DNA of 64,000 bases from Aspidapion aeneum (taxonomy: Eukaryota; Arthropoda; Insecta; Coleoptera; Brentidae): positions 176,566,907 to 176,630,906 of the forward strand of contig OY755038.1 of NCBI GenBank assembly GCA_963576565.1, read 5' to 3'. Under the pieces are notes generated by a model. It had not been told where the DNA came from. It saw nothing but the letters and a program-made list of their open reading frames with translations, and searched no databases. Each line of letters opens with the position of its first letter. The stretch's first letter is position 1. A program made the position numbers and the translations under genes. Below are positions 11,040 through 22,015 of the stretch, piece after piece.

Positions 11040-11700
11040 TCTACACTATCTTAACGGTATTTGACCAACAAGCAAATGCACAATGGAAAATGAAAAAGCA
11101 TTCGGCCTTTTTTGTCTTATAATTTTGTTGCAACAAAACAAGGAGTATTTAACAGCTGTAAACATTTATAGTAATAATGAAGAATTAACCACAGAAATCT
11201 ATAACATTATAAACGACTTACACAACAGAATGGTTATTCCAGGAAATTAATAAACTCAACGATCTCTTAAATTAAAAACACGCCAAAGGTAGCATATTTT
11301 TAAAATAATAATCCGTTGGGTGTTATTAGCATATCCATATGTTGAAGCAATTTCAGAAAACAAAAGACGAATAGCCAAACAATATAATATTAAAGTAATT
11401 ATTTTCATCGGAAAATACGATAAGAAGTTTTGTAACTATTGCAAGTTCGTTCCTGTGTGCCCTCTTTAGGTTAGAATAAAAAAACATAAAAAAAGTACCC
11501 AATTAGGGAATATTAAAAAATCACGTTTATCATCATGAATGGATCGTGGTTAAATGATCACAGGATTCAATGGTCTCAAGCTAAAGTTTTGCATAAGGAG
11601 TTGCATTGGCGAAAACAAAAGTTTGTTGAAGCTGCATTTATAATGCATAACAAAGAATGAAAAAATAAGTGAAACCCATTTATCCATTCAAAGAGTGAAA
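11040..11700 (+). pseudogene. Penelope-like retroelement ORF, C-terminal remnant
   Basis: Plus-strand pieces resemble, in order, the end of the Penelope-like polyprotein. EELTTEIYNIINDLHNR (about 11175) corresponds to the helix before the conserved box. PYVEAISENKRRIAKQYNIK (about 11327-11390) matches the PY...SE.I.RI.K.Y.IKV box that links RT to the endonuclease. NDHRIQWSQAKVLHKELHWR and KQKFVEAAFIMHNKE (about 11553-11660) match the region after the GIY-YIG nuclease. Stops and frame changes separate the blocks, and the nuclease centre is not recognisable. Assignment is from motif memory and is moderately secure for the first box, weaker for the rest. Confidence 0.5.
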
Positions 11701-13937
11701 CGAAAGTAAACCAATCAAAGTAAGTCCATGACGGGAAGAAAACGTCCTATCTATAAGGAAGAAAGACATTTCGGTCAACCAAGTACGCACATACATAATT
11801 ATGGAAACCACTCCTTATGGAAAGCAAGCGTCTTAGGATTAAAAAAACGGGGCGGATTCCTACACCTAACTGCACACCAAATAGTATAAGTAGAAGCCAG
11901 TAGACCGGATTGTTCAGTTTACACTTAAAACCGGTTACGATTAAAGATACTTACTAACCAAAACTTCGTGTTTAAAATAAATAAAAACAATGGAAGTCCG
12001 AAAGTTTGTTTCTATATCGCTTAAGTAGCTTTTGTTTTGTTTATATTACACACCAAACCGGATCAATTTTTTTAATCTATTTTTTCATAATATTACTATT
12101 AATTCTTCTTACTGTTGCATGGATAAATTATAAAAAGACTTCATAAAACATATTTTATTCTAGGTCCACAGGAAAGATAATTCCATTAAATGAATACTTA
12201 TGATTTAAAACTAAAATAATTTAAACTAATAACGTGTCTCCTGTTTAGTAATATCTACTCGATCTCCATTCGGGTATCTAATACTTTCTGTTTCTTTGCG
12301 TATTTCCTAAAATTGAAAATAAAAATATATACCAGAATTTCACTAGTAGGGACAAGAATACTGTCATGTATACGCAGATAGCGTCTAATCTTTACTGTAA
12401 AGCAGTTTCGTATATCGTACCACTTACTCTATTTTATATATTATATGGCACCGATGATCCGATAATCGGTCGCACAATATAATTTAAAAATGGACCGGAT
12501 CATACGTCACAGATCATCACTATCCCATGTGAAACGGGTCTTAGGTATGCCAGAATCCAACGGTGCGGGGTTTGTCAAATTTGGTTTGTGTACGTAATAA
12601 CGTTCCCACAGTGCGCCTTGGATCGCCAACGATTTATATTTGTTTTGTCAAAATCAGTACCACAGTATCAGTGCCTAACTACACCCTATATCATTATTGT
12701 TGAGACAACTTTTTACGACTTTTTTTCGTTGGCCTATGCTATTTGTTGTGGTAAACAGCTGATAACTATCAAAAAGCTATCTCAAAAATTATGATATGGA
12801 GTTTATTTAGCTGCGGCTGGCCGGTGAAGCAAGCCTACAGGGTCATTGAGTATATTTGCATGGCATTTATCAGGAATGAATGTAGGCAATATAACTCATG
12901 ACCCTCTAGCACACTATTTGAAAAAGCAAAACCGTAGGTGACTCAGTAAAAAGTCCCACTCATCATGTCGTCCAGAATAGCGTGCCTTGTACAAATTTTA
13001 AATTATAAAAATTTGCATAGGATGATACTACCGTACTGCTGCGCACTGAATGGAAATAGATTTAAAACAAAATTGTTAAATTTATACTTTTGGTATTTTT
13101 ACCTGTCATATATTTAAATTAACCAAATTTAAATTATCGTAAAAAAGTTGATATTATTAATTTAACGCTTGGGTTTTGCTCATGTTCATATTTTTAAATC
13201 AATTCTTTAAATTCAAATATTAAAAATATAATTTTGCCAAATCAAAGACGAATTCACGTTGTTAAAATATCAAATTCCCCACACTGGTATATATTATCTG
13301 TTATTACCATATAGAGATAGATGGCGCCACACTTCTACATTTGCTATTTAATAAATTTTACGACAACTGCTTTTTTTTAAAATAATAGCTGCTTTCTGAT
13401 GGCAGTTTGCAGCCTGGAAGGACAATAAAATTTATTTTAAAACCATTTGTTTGTATGTTAACTATTAACTTAACAATATTGTTTTTTTTGTGTGCTATTT
13501 AGACTTATGAGTATCTCTACACGATTCAGTTATATACAAAATACATGAACAAATTATTGGGTTTGGTTTAAGTACATACATGAAAAGGGTATCAAAAACT
13601 AATTGCACTTTTTGAATATGGACTTTTTCCTAACCTTAAAACCACATTCATCCAAGCCTGATCCTCTTTTTATTTATTATTTATTTATTTATTTATTTTT
13701 CACCATTCAATATCCAAAGCGAATTACAGAATGGAAAAAAATGAAAAATATAGTAATTATCTTAAAACTAATTTGTAGAGAGTAAGAATTTTTCCCAAAA
13801 ATAAAAAATTATCAATAAAAAAAAAGGAAGAAAATAAATCTAAATTGAAAACTGACTTAAATTGGTTTAGAGTGAAATACCAAACCATAAAAATTTGAAT
13901 TGCTAACAATAACGAGTTAAATGATTAGGGCACAGGA
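11701..13937. other. Non-coding stretch, nothing firm recognised
   Basis: AT-rich with only short unmotivated open frames. A word ATAGATGGCGCCAC near 13317 is a type often seen in dispersed insect repeats. TTTATT runs occur at 13667-13700. Confidence 0.35.
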
Positions 13938-13993
13938 GTAAGGTCACTGTATAACGAAGTTAGAAGAAACTTCGTTATATAGTGAAACCTTAC
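13938..13993. repeat. Hairpin of about 24-bp arms
   Basis: GTAAGGTCACTGTATAACG near 13938 faces CGTTATATAGTGAAACCTTAC near 13973. The inner part is AACGAAGTT / AACTTCGTT with a loop of a few bases. It is bounded by CACAGGAG on both sides. The CTTCGTTATA...AGTG word resembles a DNA-transposon terminus, so this may be a collapsed MITE. Confidence 0.65.
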
Positions 13994-14089
13994 ACAGGAG
14001 AGGTAATATTAATAATAATAAATAATTTGCGAACTCAATCGCTTTATCTGGGCCACACCACGCACAGTTGAAAATGTCAACCCTATGAG

Positions 14090-15000
14090 AAATTTAATTG
14101 TAGTTGTAACCATGTTGTAACACATACTATGTAGAGGAGAGTACTTCATAACATTAGTCCTGGGAGTTGACAGATAAAAAGTTGTTCTTGATCGGAGAAC
14201 CAAAAAGTTGATTCTATTCAAAAACTCAGGACAGTCAAATTTATTTTGAATTCGGTAATAATACCAGATCACGAAAAATTTGATTTTTCTATCTTCCAGT
14301 GAGTAGAATTTTGCCAGAACTTACTATGCCTTTCGGTTTGATTTTCTTTAGATATCCATAAAAATACCTTATGAACTTCTAAGATAATCAGAGGTGGAGC
14401 TTGAGACAGGAGCCCCATAAAGGTTTGTATTTCTGTTAGATCTAAATGATTCCTGAAAACATTGTAAATATGATTCAACAATTTCTCCCGTATCCTCCAT
14501 AGAATCGCCCGAGAGGTTAATCGTTGTCGGATGAAAAGATGTAAGCTGAATACTTCCCGAGGTTAAAATCTGTTAAGATTACTAAACTTGAATTATATAA
14601 AAATTCCTCCAAGCTTAAAATGTCTAACTGACATTCAAATTGGGGGAATATAAAATACTATTACATATCTGATTAAATTTCCTAAAGCAAGCTTCGCGCC
14701 AGCTACATAAATCAGTGGGATGTTTTAAAAACCTACAGATTTAAAATTTAGCTTTGAGCGAGAAGAGCACCAAAACCTGCCTTAAGTTGGGTCTTTTTTA
14801 GATCCCAGTCTTTTTTGTAATTAATGAATTGAGGTGAAAAAATTTCAGTCAAACAAGCCATCTTCAATCCAAGTCTCTGTTAATGCAATTATACCATACT
14901 TAGAAGTAGAGGATGAGCTAAATAAAATCTGTATTTGCCTGTCCAATCCCTAAACATTTTAACAGTGAATACTTAAGTCTGTACCATTATTAAAGACAAA
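14090..15000 (-). pseudogene. Internally deleted LINE ORF2 (Jockey/CR1-like)
   Basis: Minus-strand frames show the start of a LINE endonuclease: KYGIIALTETWIEDGLFD near 14910-14860, where LTETWL is the conserved metal-site motif. YIPP follows, and then TDFNLG near 14560. Close behind comes the ORF2 C-terminal tail with TTFYLSTPRTNVMKYSPLHS near 14190-14135, like the F..P.CRTN...FSPI..MC tail of Jockey/CR1 elements. The reverse transcriptase expected between them is missing, so a large internal deletion is inferred. Many stops and frameshifts are visible. A 126-codon minus-strand open frame at 15345-15725 might be 5' sequence of the same element, but has no recognised domain. Confidence 0.7.
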
Positions 15001-17214
15001 AAGATTAGGGTCTAGTAACTTGTAATACTGGTGCTTGGGGATTGGGTTGCTACTTGGTATTTGATCGACCAAAAATTTATTTTCGCCTATTACGAAGAGA
15101 CTTTTTGTAAATTTTGTAAATAGATATATTTAGAATTATGAAGAATGCAGTGCATGATGAGTGCATAGAGGGGATATATAACTTGATTTTTAGAGTACTT
15201 GGAAACATGGAAAAGACTATTGGATATGAAACAACAAGGAATGTGAATTGCTTCAAAGACAACACAGCTATCAAGTCCGACGATTAATCTGCCCCTCTCC
15301 ATAAATTACTTAAAAGCAAGGAGGCAGACCTGTAGTGTGGCGTGTTATATACTGGGGTTCTTTGTAGTTGGAAATCCCCGAACAATTTTCAAAAAAGGAG
15401 AAGAGAGTAACCCTGAAGAGTTTTGCTTTTGTAATAAATCTTCTAACACGTAGGGATCAAGATTTTGTGACAGACCAACAGTACAAATCTGAAGATCGGC
15501 TGAAGCATTCGAGTTGCTGTAACAGCCCAATAAAATTGCGCCATTGGTGATGTGTTTCTCGCTATCTACTTCTATGTGGTTTTCAACCAAGTTCATATTT
15601 TCCAAAATAGCGGCTTTCGTAGAGATAAGTTTTTTTTTCGTTGACTTCATATGAATGACCCACTGTGGAATATTCCAGCCACATAGGAGCTCTTTTGATT
15701 TCGGATTTGGATTTAAAGTAAACAAATAAATAGAAATCTCAAGGAACCTTCATTGATCATTCAAAAGGGGCTTTGTATTTATAAGAAAAACGTTCTTTAT
15801 TTTACTTTAAGAACTACTATAAAGCTGTTGTAGTTGTCTTGTGGAGTAAAAAGGCTTTTTAATTGTTTTTGAGAAGCTACTTTTGTTTTCGTTGACAATA
15901 CTTATAAGAAGAAAAGTTTCTTCTGTTTAACAGAGTTGATGGGAGACGCTAACAAATGTAAAATGTTTTTTTTTTAGACAACAGTTAAGAGAATAATGAC
16001 CATTTCCGGAAAAATAGTTAATTGGCTTATGATATCCCGTGGGATAGTTGTAGAAGAGTTTTTGAAACTACACTAGATCGTTCTGTAATCTATCACACAA
16101 GTGCATAAAACCAAGATGGTGGATTTTTTTAGGTTTTTTTTTACAAACTTTGGCTTATAACATGTAAAATTTAGTACCCGTAAATTAAAAAACAAGTTTT
16201 CGTGGCTAATCGGGTAAAAATAAGGTTTTTTTGTTTCTCTCGTATTTTTCCGTGGGAAGCTCAAAAGTTTAACCTCACGGGGGTGCAAGATCTAATGGAC
16301 ACCTAATAAGTGTTGACAGTTAAGTGTTTCGTCCTTATGGGACTCCTCAGAACACTACTTGGTCAATGTGACACCCTTGCCAAATTAAGTATACGGTTTT
16401 GTCTCTCACCTTACATTTCTAGTAAAAAAACAAAATCATATACACCACAAGAAGCGCCATCTACCGAAGTACGAGAGAAACTAAAACAGCAGCAGGCGAG
16501 TAAAACTGCTATATCATTGATCGATAAAAGTATGGATTAAAAGAAAAAATCCATCACGTGACCTACGACATACATAAGATTGAAAAAAAGTAAAATACAA
16601 AAATATCTTGAGAAGAGGATCAGCTAAGGTTTATCCGAATTTGGTTTGAAGTGCAATTAGTTTTTGGCATTATTTGTATGTGACCTCGCCTCACACTGTG
16701 GTTGGTTTAATGTGCTGTTGTTGACAAACTACCACATCTTGTTAAAACGCTTTTCAAGCACATTTCAGCAAGCTTACATACTCTTTGACGCATTAGTATT
16801 CCCTCATGATTCGTTAAAACGCGAACCGAACTGCACCGTACCGAACCTCAGATTCACGAAATATGGAACACTACCGTTTGGAAGATAAAAGATTATTGAC
16901 AGCAAGAAAACTATTGGAAACATAAGAAAATCTATCGCACTCAACAGTAAGATTAAATTAGACTCGATCCTAGTTATTATGGTAAATGGGCTGAGCTTTT
17001 AGGGAAGATATTGTTTTCTTACGATTTTGAGCAACATTAGATTCCTTTTTAAAAACAGTTAAATACAAAGGGTAATAAAAATGTACATGACCCTTGTAAA
17101 AATATTTTTTTAACATAATTTTAAATTTCCCAAGGAAAATCGAAAAAACGTGTTTTTCAATTTTTGATTTTTATATTTTACATTTACTTTTTGTTACAAA
17201 ATTTGGTAGAAGCA
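15001..17214. other. Stretch without recognised genes
   Basis: It includes a minus-strand 126-codon open frame (15345-15725) and a plus-strand 76-codon frame (16310-16540) whose products match no family I know. Neither shows convincing splice signals or a signal peptide. Confidence 0.35.
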
Positions 17215-17479
17215 CACATATCGTCGTTGATCTTACAAACTGACGTAACTCATTTATTGTAATTTTAAGAGAGCAATTTCAAGTTTTCAGGAAAGTTTGT
17301 ATTGGATTTATTTCACTAAAAATGTTCTTGGATCTAATTGTTGTGCTATTTAAAGGATTTTTATTGGTTACGACACTTTGTGTGGTAAAAGAACGACACA
17401 AATAAGGTAGTATTATAGTCATCTCAAACCTGCATTTTTTTGAGATACGTCAGTTTGTAAGATCAACGACGATATGTGT
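17215..17479. mobile_element. MITE-like inverted repeat, about 38-bp arms
   Basis: CACACATATCGTCGTTGATC at 17215 continues to ACTGACGTA. Its inverse complement, ending GACGATATGTGTG, lies at about 17443-17479. The arms match base for base over at least 33 bp around a 190-bp AT-rich loop. No clear target duplication is seen, so it may be a MITE with eroded flanks or a foldback. Confidence 0.7.
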
Positions 17480-17800
17480 GTTACAATGGATTCGTATTTT
17501 TCTTAAATCAAAATATTGATTTTTCAATTTTATTTTAGATTAAAACCCAAAATGAGGCCCCTGTTCTGAAAGCAGTTTTTTTCCAAACAGTGGATTTTTC
17601 TTAAAATAAAATCTATATGTTTGTAACGGATTCATTTTACAAACAAAACTTTATCTGAAAAACCAAACAGTTTTAACAAGTTCCCAACGAAAGCATCAAG
17701 CCATCAGTATAATTCAATGCTGGTAGGGGTATTTTCCCTCGGAGTAGTTGTTTCTGTTGGTTTCACAAAACTTATGCTCTACACGGAGCTATCGCCTACA

Positions 17801-17846
17801 TTCACCTGAGGATGGCCCAAAAGGTCGAAACCGGTCCGGTCGTGGA
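17801..17846 (+). ncRNA. Type I hammerhead ribozyme, copy 1
   Basis: The strand order is that of a type I hammerhead. TTCAC (stem I 3' strand) is followed by the core CTGAGGA, then a short stem II GGCC/GGTC with loop CAAAA and one extra T. The core GAAA follows, then stem III ACCG/CGGT closed by a 3-nt loop. GTC is the cleavage triplet, with the cut expected after 17841. GTGGA then pairs back with TTCAC. All invariant core positions (CUGANGA, GAAA, UH) are present. Very short stem III is typical of Penelope-associated and retrozyme hammerheads, which may need a dimer to cut efficiently. Confidence 0.7.
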
Positions 17847-18074
17847 CTGGCATGGATCACTTGTTCCTGATTGTCAGGACGTGTTCCAGACGGGGATCAC
17901 TCGTATCCTTGTGATCGACGTTGGAGATAGTGAAAACCAAACAGTTTTAACAAGTTCCCAACGAAAGCATCAAGCCATCAGTATAATTCAATGCTGATAG
18001 GGGTATTTTCCCTCGGAGTAGTTGTTTCTGTTGGTTTCACAAAACGTATGCTCTACACGGAGCTATGGCCTACA

Positions 18075-18120
18075 TTCACCTGAGGAGGGCCCAAAAGGTC
18101 GAAACCGGTCCGGTCGTGGA
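18075..18120 (+). ncRNA. Type I hammerhead ribozyme, copy 2
   Basis: Exactly 274 bp after copy 1, with the same core CTGAGGA...GAAA...GTC. The extra base after the first core is G instead of T, and stem I gains a sixth pair (GTGGAT with ATTCAC). Cleavage is expected after 18115. The change at stem I keeps pairing, which supports a conserved fold. Confidence 0.7.
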
Positions 18121-18208
18121 TTGGCATGGATCACTTGTTCCTGATTGTCAGGACGTGTTTCAGACGGGGATGACTCGTATCCTTGTGATCGACGTTGGAG
18201 ATAGTGAA

Positions 18209-19718
18209 ATAGTTTTATCAGTAATTGTTGTTTTGAACTTTGGGAATTTAGATAGAAATGGATGATTCATTAAAATACAAATTATTAACGTTATTTATTT
18301 CTTTTTTAAAAAGTTTTTTAGAAAAATTTATAAATTCATTTATCAATAGATAAACTTAAAAACAAATTTTACAAAAAAAACTAATGACAGAAGAAAATTA
18401 AAAGAATCAACAAGTATTTATTTAATTGAAGATAACTGTTTTTCAATTATATCCATTGACATAAATAAAACATGGCTTTCTATTTTTAAACAAGATTCAC
18501 AAAAATGTTTTTTCAAAATGACGTAATACTATAATGATATTTTGAACAATATTATTATTTTTTAATTCTTTTTTCAATGTGATTTTGATATAAAATTTCA
18601 TAATGATAGTTAATTTAGTAAAAATGATATAAACAAAAAATTGTGCGTTCTATTTAAGAATAAAATTTACCGGAAGTTTCAAAATTGATTTATAATATAA
18701 AGTTTTTATTATTATTACTTTTGAAATTATTTTAATTTTATTGGAACTAGTTTAAAGATATTTGATTTTAGTATGAAATTTCATTCAAAAAATAATACAT
18801 TCAAAAATATTAGGAAGAAATTATAATTTTTTTTAATTTGTCAGAAATAAATAAATAAATAACAAACATAAATATAAAAGAGGAAATTTTATTGGTAAAA
18901 AAATAATTGTAAAAGAATAATCGAAACGTCGCACTAGTGTTTATCCAAAAGATAAGTTTTTCAAATTTATGCAAATATTTATATTTTCTGGCAAACTAAG
19001 AAGTTTTTTTCTAGGAGAAACGCAGTGCTTTCTTAATTATAAAAAAAATTCCTTAATAATAGCGTAAAACCCAAATAAAGTTTTCTTTGTAAAATAATAT
19101 TTTTTTGTTAAAATTCCTATTTTAAAATGTTGTAAGAGAATAAACATTACAACAGAAAAATTTGCCAGGAAACAGAATTTAAGCAGTACAAAACATAGCA
19201 AAATAAAATTGCTGCAATATTATTTAAATCAATGTCTGTCTAATCTGTGCTATTTTTGATTTTCACCGTGTCACTTTTTCGTATTTCTAGGCAAATTTTT
19301 TTCTTGGAAAATACACGTCTTTGAGGAGATCAAAAATCAAACAAAAGAAAAAAACGGTTTTTTTTTCTATTTTTCACGGAAAATATAACTCTTGTATTAA
19401 ACATTTTGATAGGAGGCCTAGTTTCGCTGAATACCGTAACAACCCGTTACCACCCCAAACGGTCGCATCATTTCAACCTATTTACTCGGACTAAGACTAA
19501 ATAATTTTCCTGTTGGCTGCAATATATATTTTTTTATTTCCAATAGGTTTTGTGCTGTTACCAATTTGTTCCCTTTTTTCAATTTTAAAAGATATCTGCA
19601 CTGGTTTAATACCCTTGGATTACGACTTTATAGATATAGTACATGCAAGGTTGTCCCATTGTCAAAAAATTATATACTATGTTTGACTCAAAAAAAAATT
19701 GAGAAACTTTTAAACATA
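18209..19718. other. Very AT-rich stretch
   Basis: Mostly A/T runs with no exon-like signals. Positions 19404-19617 resemble 3570-3779 (dispersed repeat). TTTATT at 19533-19538 could be the minus-strand poly(A) signal AATAAA for the exon at 19719-19916. Confidence 0.4.
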
Positions 19719-19916
19719 CTATACCCCTCCTCCTAGGCCACCGCCCACGCCGCCTCCAACGCTAAAACCAATTCCTGCATTAACCCCGGCTCCTACTCCC
19801 CCACCGGCACCTCCGCCATTTGAGTAACGACTATAGTCGTTAACTGCTCCATATTGCCCGCCTCCTACTCCTGAGCCGATTCCAGAGCCTATAGGAAAAC
19901 CTTGCTGGCCGAAAAC
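19719..19916 (-). CDS. Terminal exon of a glycine-rich protein
   Basis: On the minus strand a TTTTTTTAG acceptor (AG at 19918-19917) opens a 65-codon frame ending in TAG at 19721-19719. The peptide starts VFGQQGFPIGSGIG, has a central QYGAVNDYSRYSNGG and ends in GVGGGLGGGV, so about half the residues are glycine. This composition is seen in cuticular, silk-like and other structural insect proteins; no specific family can be named. A possible AATAAA lies about 180 bp downstream. Upstream exons were not identified. The foldback, transposase relic and DIRS nest lie on that side, so the gene would need long introns, or the exon may be orphaned. Confidence 0.6.
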   Translation of the reverse strand, partial: VFGQQGFPIGSGIGSGVGGGQYGAVNDYSRYSNGGGAGGGVGAGVNAGIGFSVGGGVGGGLGGGV

Positions 19917-20186
19917 CTAAAAAAACTTAACATAAACCTTAAGTTCTTACTAAACTAAAACTGCATTAACCTAGGTTGTAACCTTTTTAGGATAAAAAAT
20001 CAGGCGTGCTAACCGCCACGACCATACAATCAAACAGCGGATAAAAGGTCGAAAATATAAATTAAAACATACTCTCTTGATCTCTTTCTCGGAATCCTAG
20101 AGAATGTGAAACCGTTGTCAATTAATCGCCAACGTATCCCAAACTCGGTATGCTGTATGAAGTCCGCTAAGCAATAAAATCTCTTG

Positions 20187-21273
20187 AGCAGGTAAGGGAC
20201 GAAATGAAACTGTACCCTTCAAAGATGCTCGTTTATTCTTGTGTTGCGAACATGCTTTAATTATTTATTTAAATGAGTAAAAAAGCAGCGTTCTTGCCAC
20301 GTACAACAAGGTACGAATCAGCAAAATCGGTTCGATGGTTCTAAAAAATAATATTTTTGTTTCAACCATTGTTTTGCATTATATACGATTGCCTTGCCAA
20401 TCATGTCTGCATTTATTTCCTTATAAATTCATTATTACTAAACCGATTATAATAAAATAAAAAACTTCCAGGTTCGAATTGATTGCTTTTAAAAGATCAT
20501 GGCCAAAATTTATCGCCATCTTAAAATTTAAGATGGCGGACAGAATCATACTTGAATCTTGAAAATGGTATTTATTCTTATTCTCCGAAAAAAGTTTTAG
20601 AATTTTTTAATCTGCAGAAAAGCATTACTTTTCTCCCGCTTACAAGCTACAAAGTAATAAAATCGGTTAATTAGTCTCACAGAATCTGATTTTATTTTAA
20701 CCATTGTTTTACAAATTAAACGATTGCATTGCCAATCCTGTCTGAATTCAGTTCTTGATAAATTCATTCTTACTTAGCCGATTATAGTGAAATAAAAAAC
20801 ATCATGGTGTAAACTGATGATGCTCTTTAAAGTTTGCACCATGATGTTTTTCGAAAATTCGAAATTTCGATAAGAATCTTTAAAGAGCAATCAATTCTCA
20901 CCACGATTTTTTTTATTTCACTAAAATCGGTTTAGTAATAACGAATTTATAAGAAAATTAATACAGACAGGATTAAATTTTAAGATGGCGACATATTTTG
21001 ATCATGATCTTTCAAACGCAATCAATTCTCATCAGGATGTTTTTTATTTCATCAAAATCGGTTTAGTAGTAATAGTTATAAGGAAATAAATGCAAACATG
21101 ATTCGCAAGGCAATCGTATAATATGCAAAACAATGGTTGAAACAAAAATATTTCTTTTTAGAACCACTAAATCGATATTGCAGCTTTTTTATTATTTAAA
21201 AAAATTAGTTAAAACATGTTCGCAACATAAGAATAAACGAGCATCTTTGAAGGGTACATTTTAATTTCGTCCG
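20187..21273. mobile_element. 1.1-kb foldback element with nested sub-repeats
   Basis: The left arm starts GACGAAATGAAACTGTACCC at 20188. Its inverse complement ends the right arm at about 21271 (TACATTTTAATTTCGTC). The arms share long words such as TTTGTTTCAACCATTGTTTT, ACGATTGCCTTGC and TTATTTCCTTATAA. Each arm holds two direct copies of a roughly 230-bp module (CTAAACCGATT, AATTGATTGC, AAGATGGCG), so the whole is a palindrome of repeated modules centred near 20830. It is non-coding. It abuts the truncated transposase at 21300. Confidence 0.75.
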
Positions 21274-21299
21274 CCATCTTGAATTTTGAGATGGCGGAC

Positions 21300-22015
21300 A
21301 AAGAAATATATTTAGTCAAAACTCTGATTAATTATCTATCAAGTGCAGTTTGTCCCATTAAAATCGATTATATTAAAATATTCTCCGGTTTTTTTTGCCC
21401 ACCCGGTATATATTTTTCCATAACTTGCACTGGTACTGGTTTCGATTCATCCTGCCAAGATTATTTTGTTGAAGTTCCGTGCGCAAATACCCATGTTTCG
21501 TCAAGAGAAACAACTTGCCTTGGATATTCCGATTTTTTGTTTTTTATGTAATCTCTTAAAAATTGCCATCTTTTTGACACAATATAAGCACTTTTCTGTT
21601 GTTCATCTTTTTATATTTAAAGCCCATCTCTTTTAAAATTTTGGACAAATTGGTAATTTCAATATCGCAAAGTTGTTTTTCCTTTATCTTTTCTAGAATA
21701 GCTTTGAGGGTAACATATTCCTTTGCCTTATACATATCATAAACAATATTTCTAATCAATAGTTTAATCCCTTAGGATAGATCAAAGGTTTTTCAATGCT
21801 GTCGAACCCTTTTAAATGGTTTGTCGAATTCATTTTTACTCTTTTTTCGAAGTCTTTTTAAGGTCTTATCTGAAATGCCGCAAGCAGACGTTCGTTTTTG
21901 CACCGCCGAAACAGACACTAACGAACCCGAGTTATTTTTTTCTAAAGTAAAATAACGTTTCACTTGTAATACCAAACGGCGTTCACCTGGAGATAAACAC
22001 CTTCTACGCGTTGTG
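21300..22015 (-). pseudogene. Truncated mariner-like transposase, N-terminal half
   Basis: Minus-strand frames give an N-terminal helix-turn-helix region (ERRLVLQVKRYF, then ACGISDKTLKRLRKK). A second DNA-binding segment follows (YVTLKAILEKIKEK, ILKEMGFKYKK, NNRKVLI), then the first catalytic block, VSLDETWVFAHGTSTK near 21500. This order is that of insect DDE_3 transposases of the IS630/Tc1-mariner superfamily. Frameshifts or stops split the blocks. The protein stops shortly after the first catalytic aspartate, where the sequence meets the foldback element, so the rest of the catalytic core is missing. Confidence 0.7.

Larger units (their letters stand above)
17661..18208 (+). repeat. 274-bp tandem dimer (retrozyme / PLE-LTR-like)
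   Basis: Two consecutive 274-bp units start at AACCAAACAG (17661 and 17935) and end before 18209. They are almost identical, with only scattered substitutions. Each carries one hammerhead ribozyme fold. Unit length, head-to-tail dimer state and ribozyme type fit animal retrozymes or the tandem terminal repeats of Penelope-like elements. The short open frames across it are not protein genes. Confidence 0.8.

Noticed and set aside
17812..18265. Two related open frames of 61 and 66 codons
   Set aside because: They lie on the tandem ribozyme units. The repeat and RNA fold explain their similarity better than protein conservation does.
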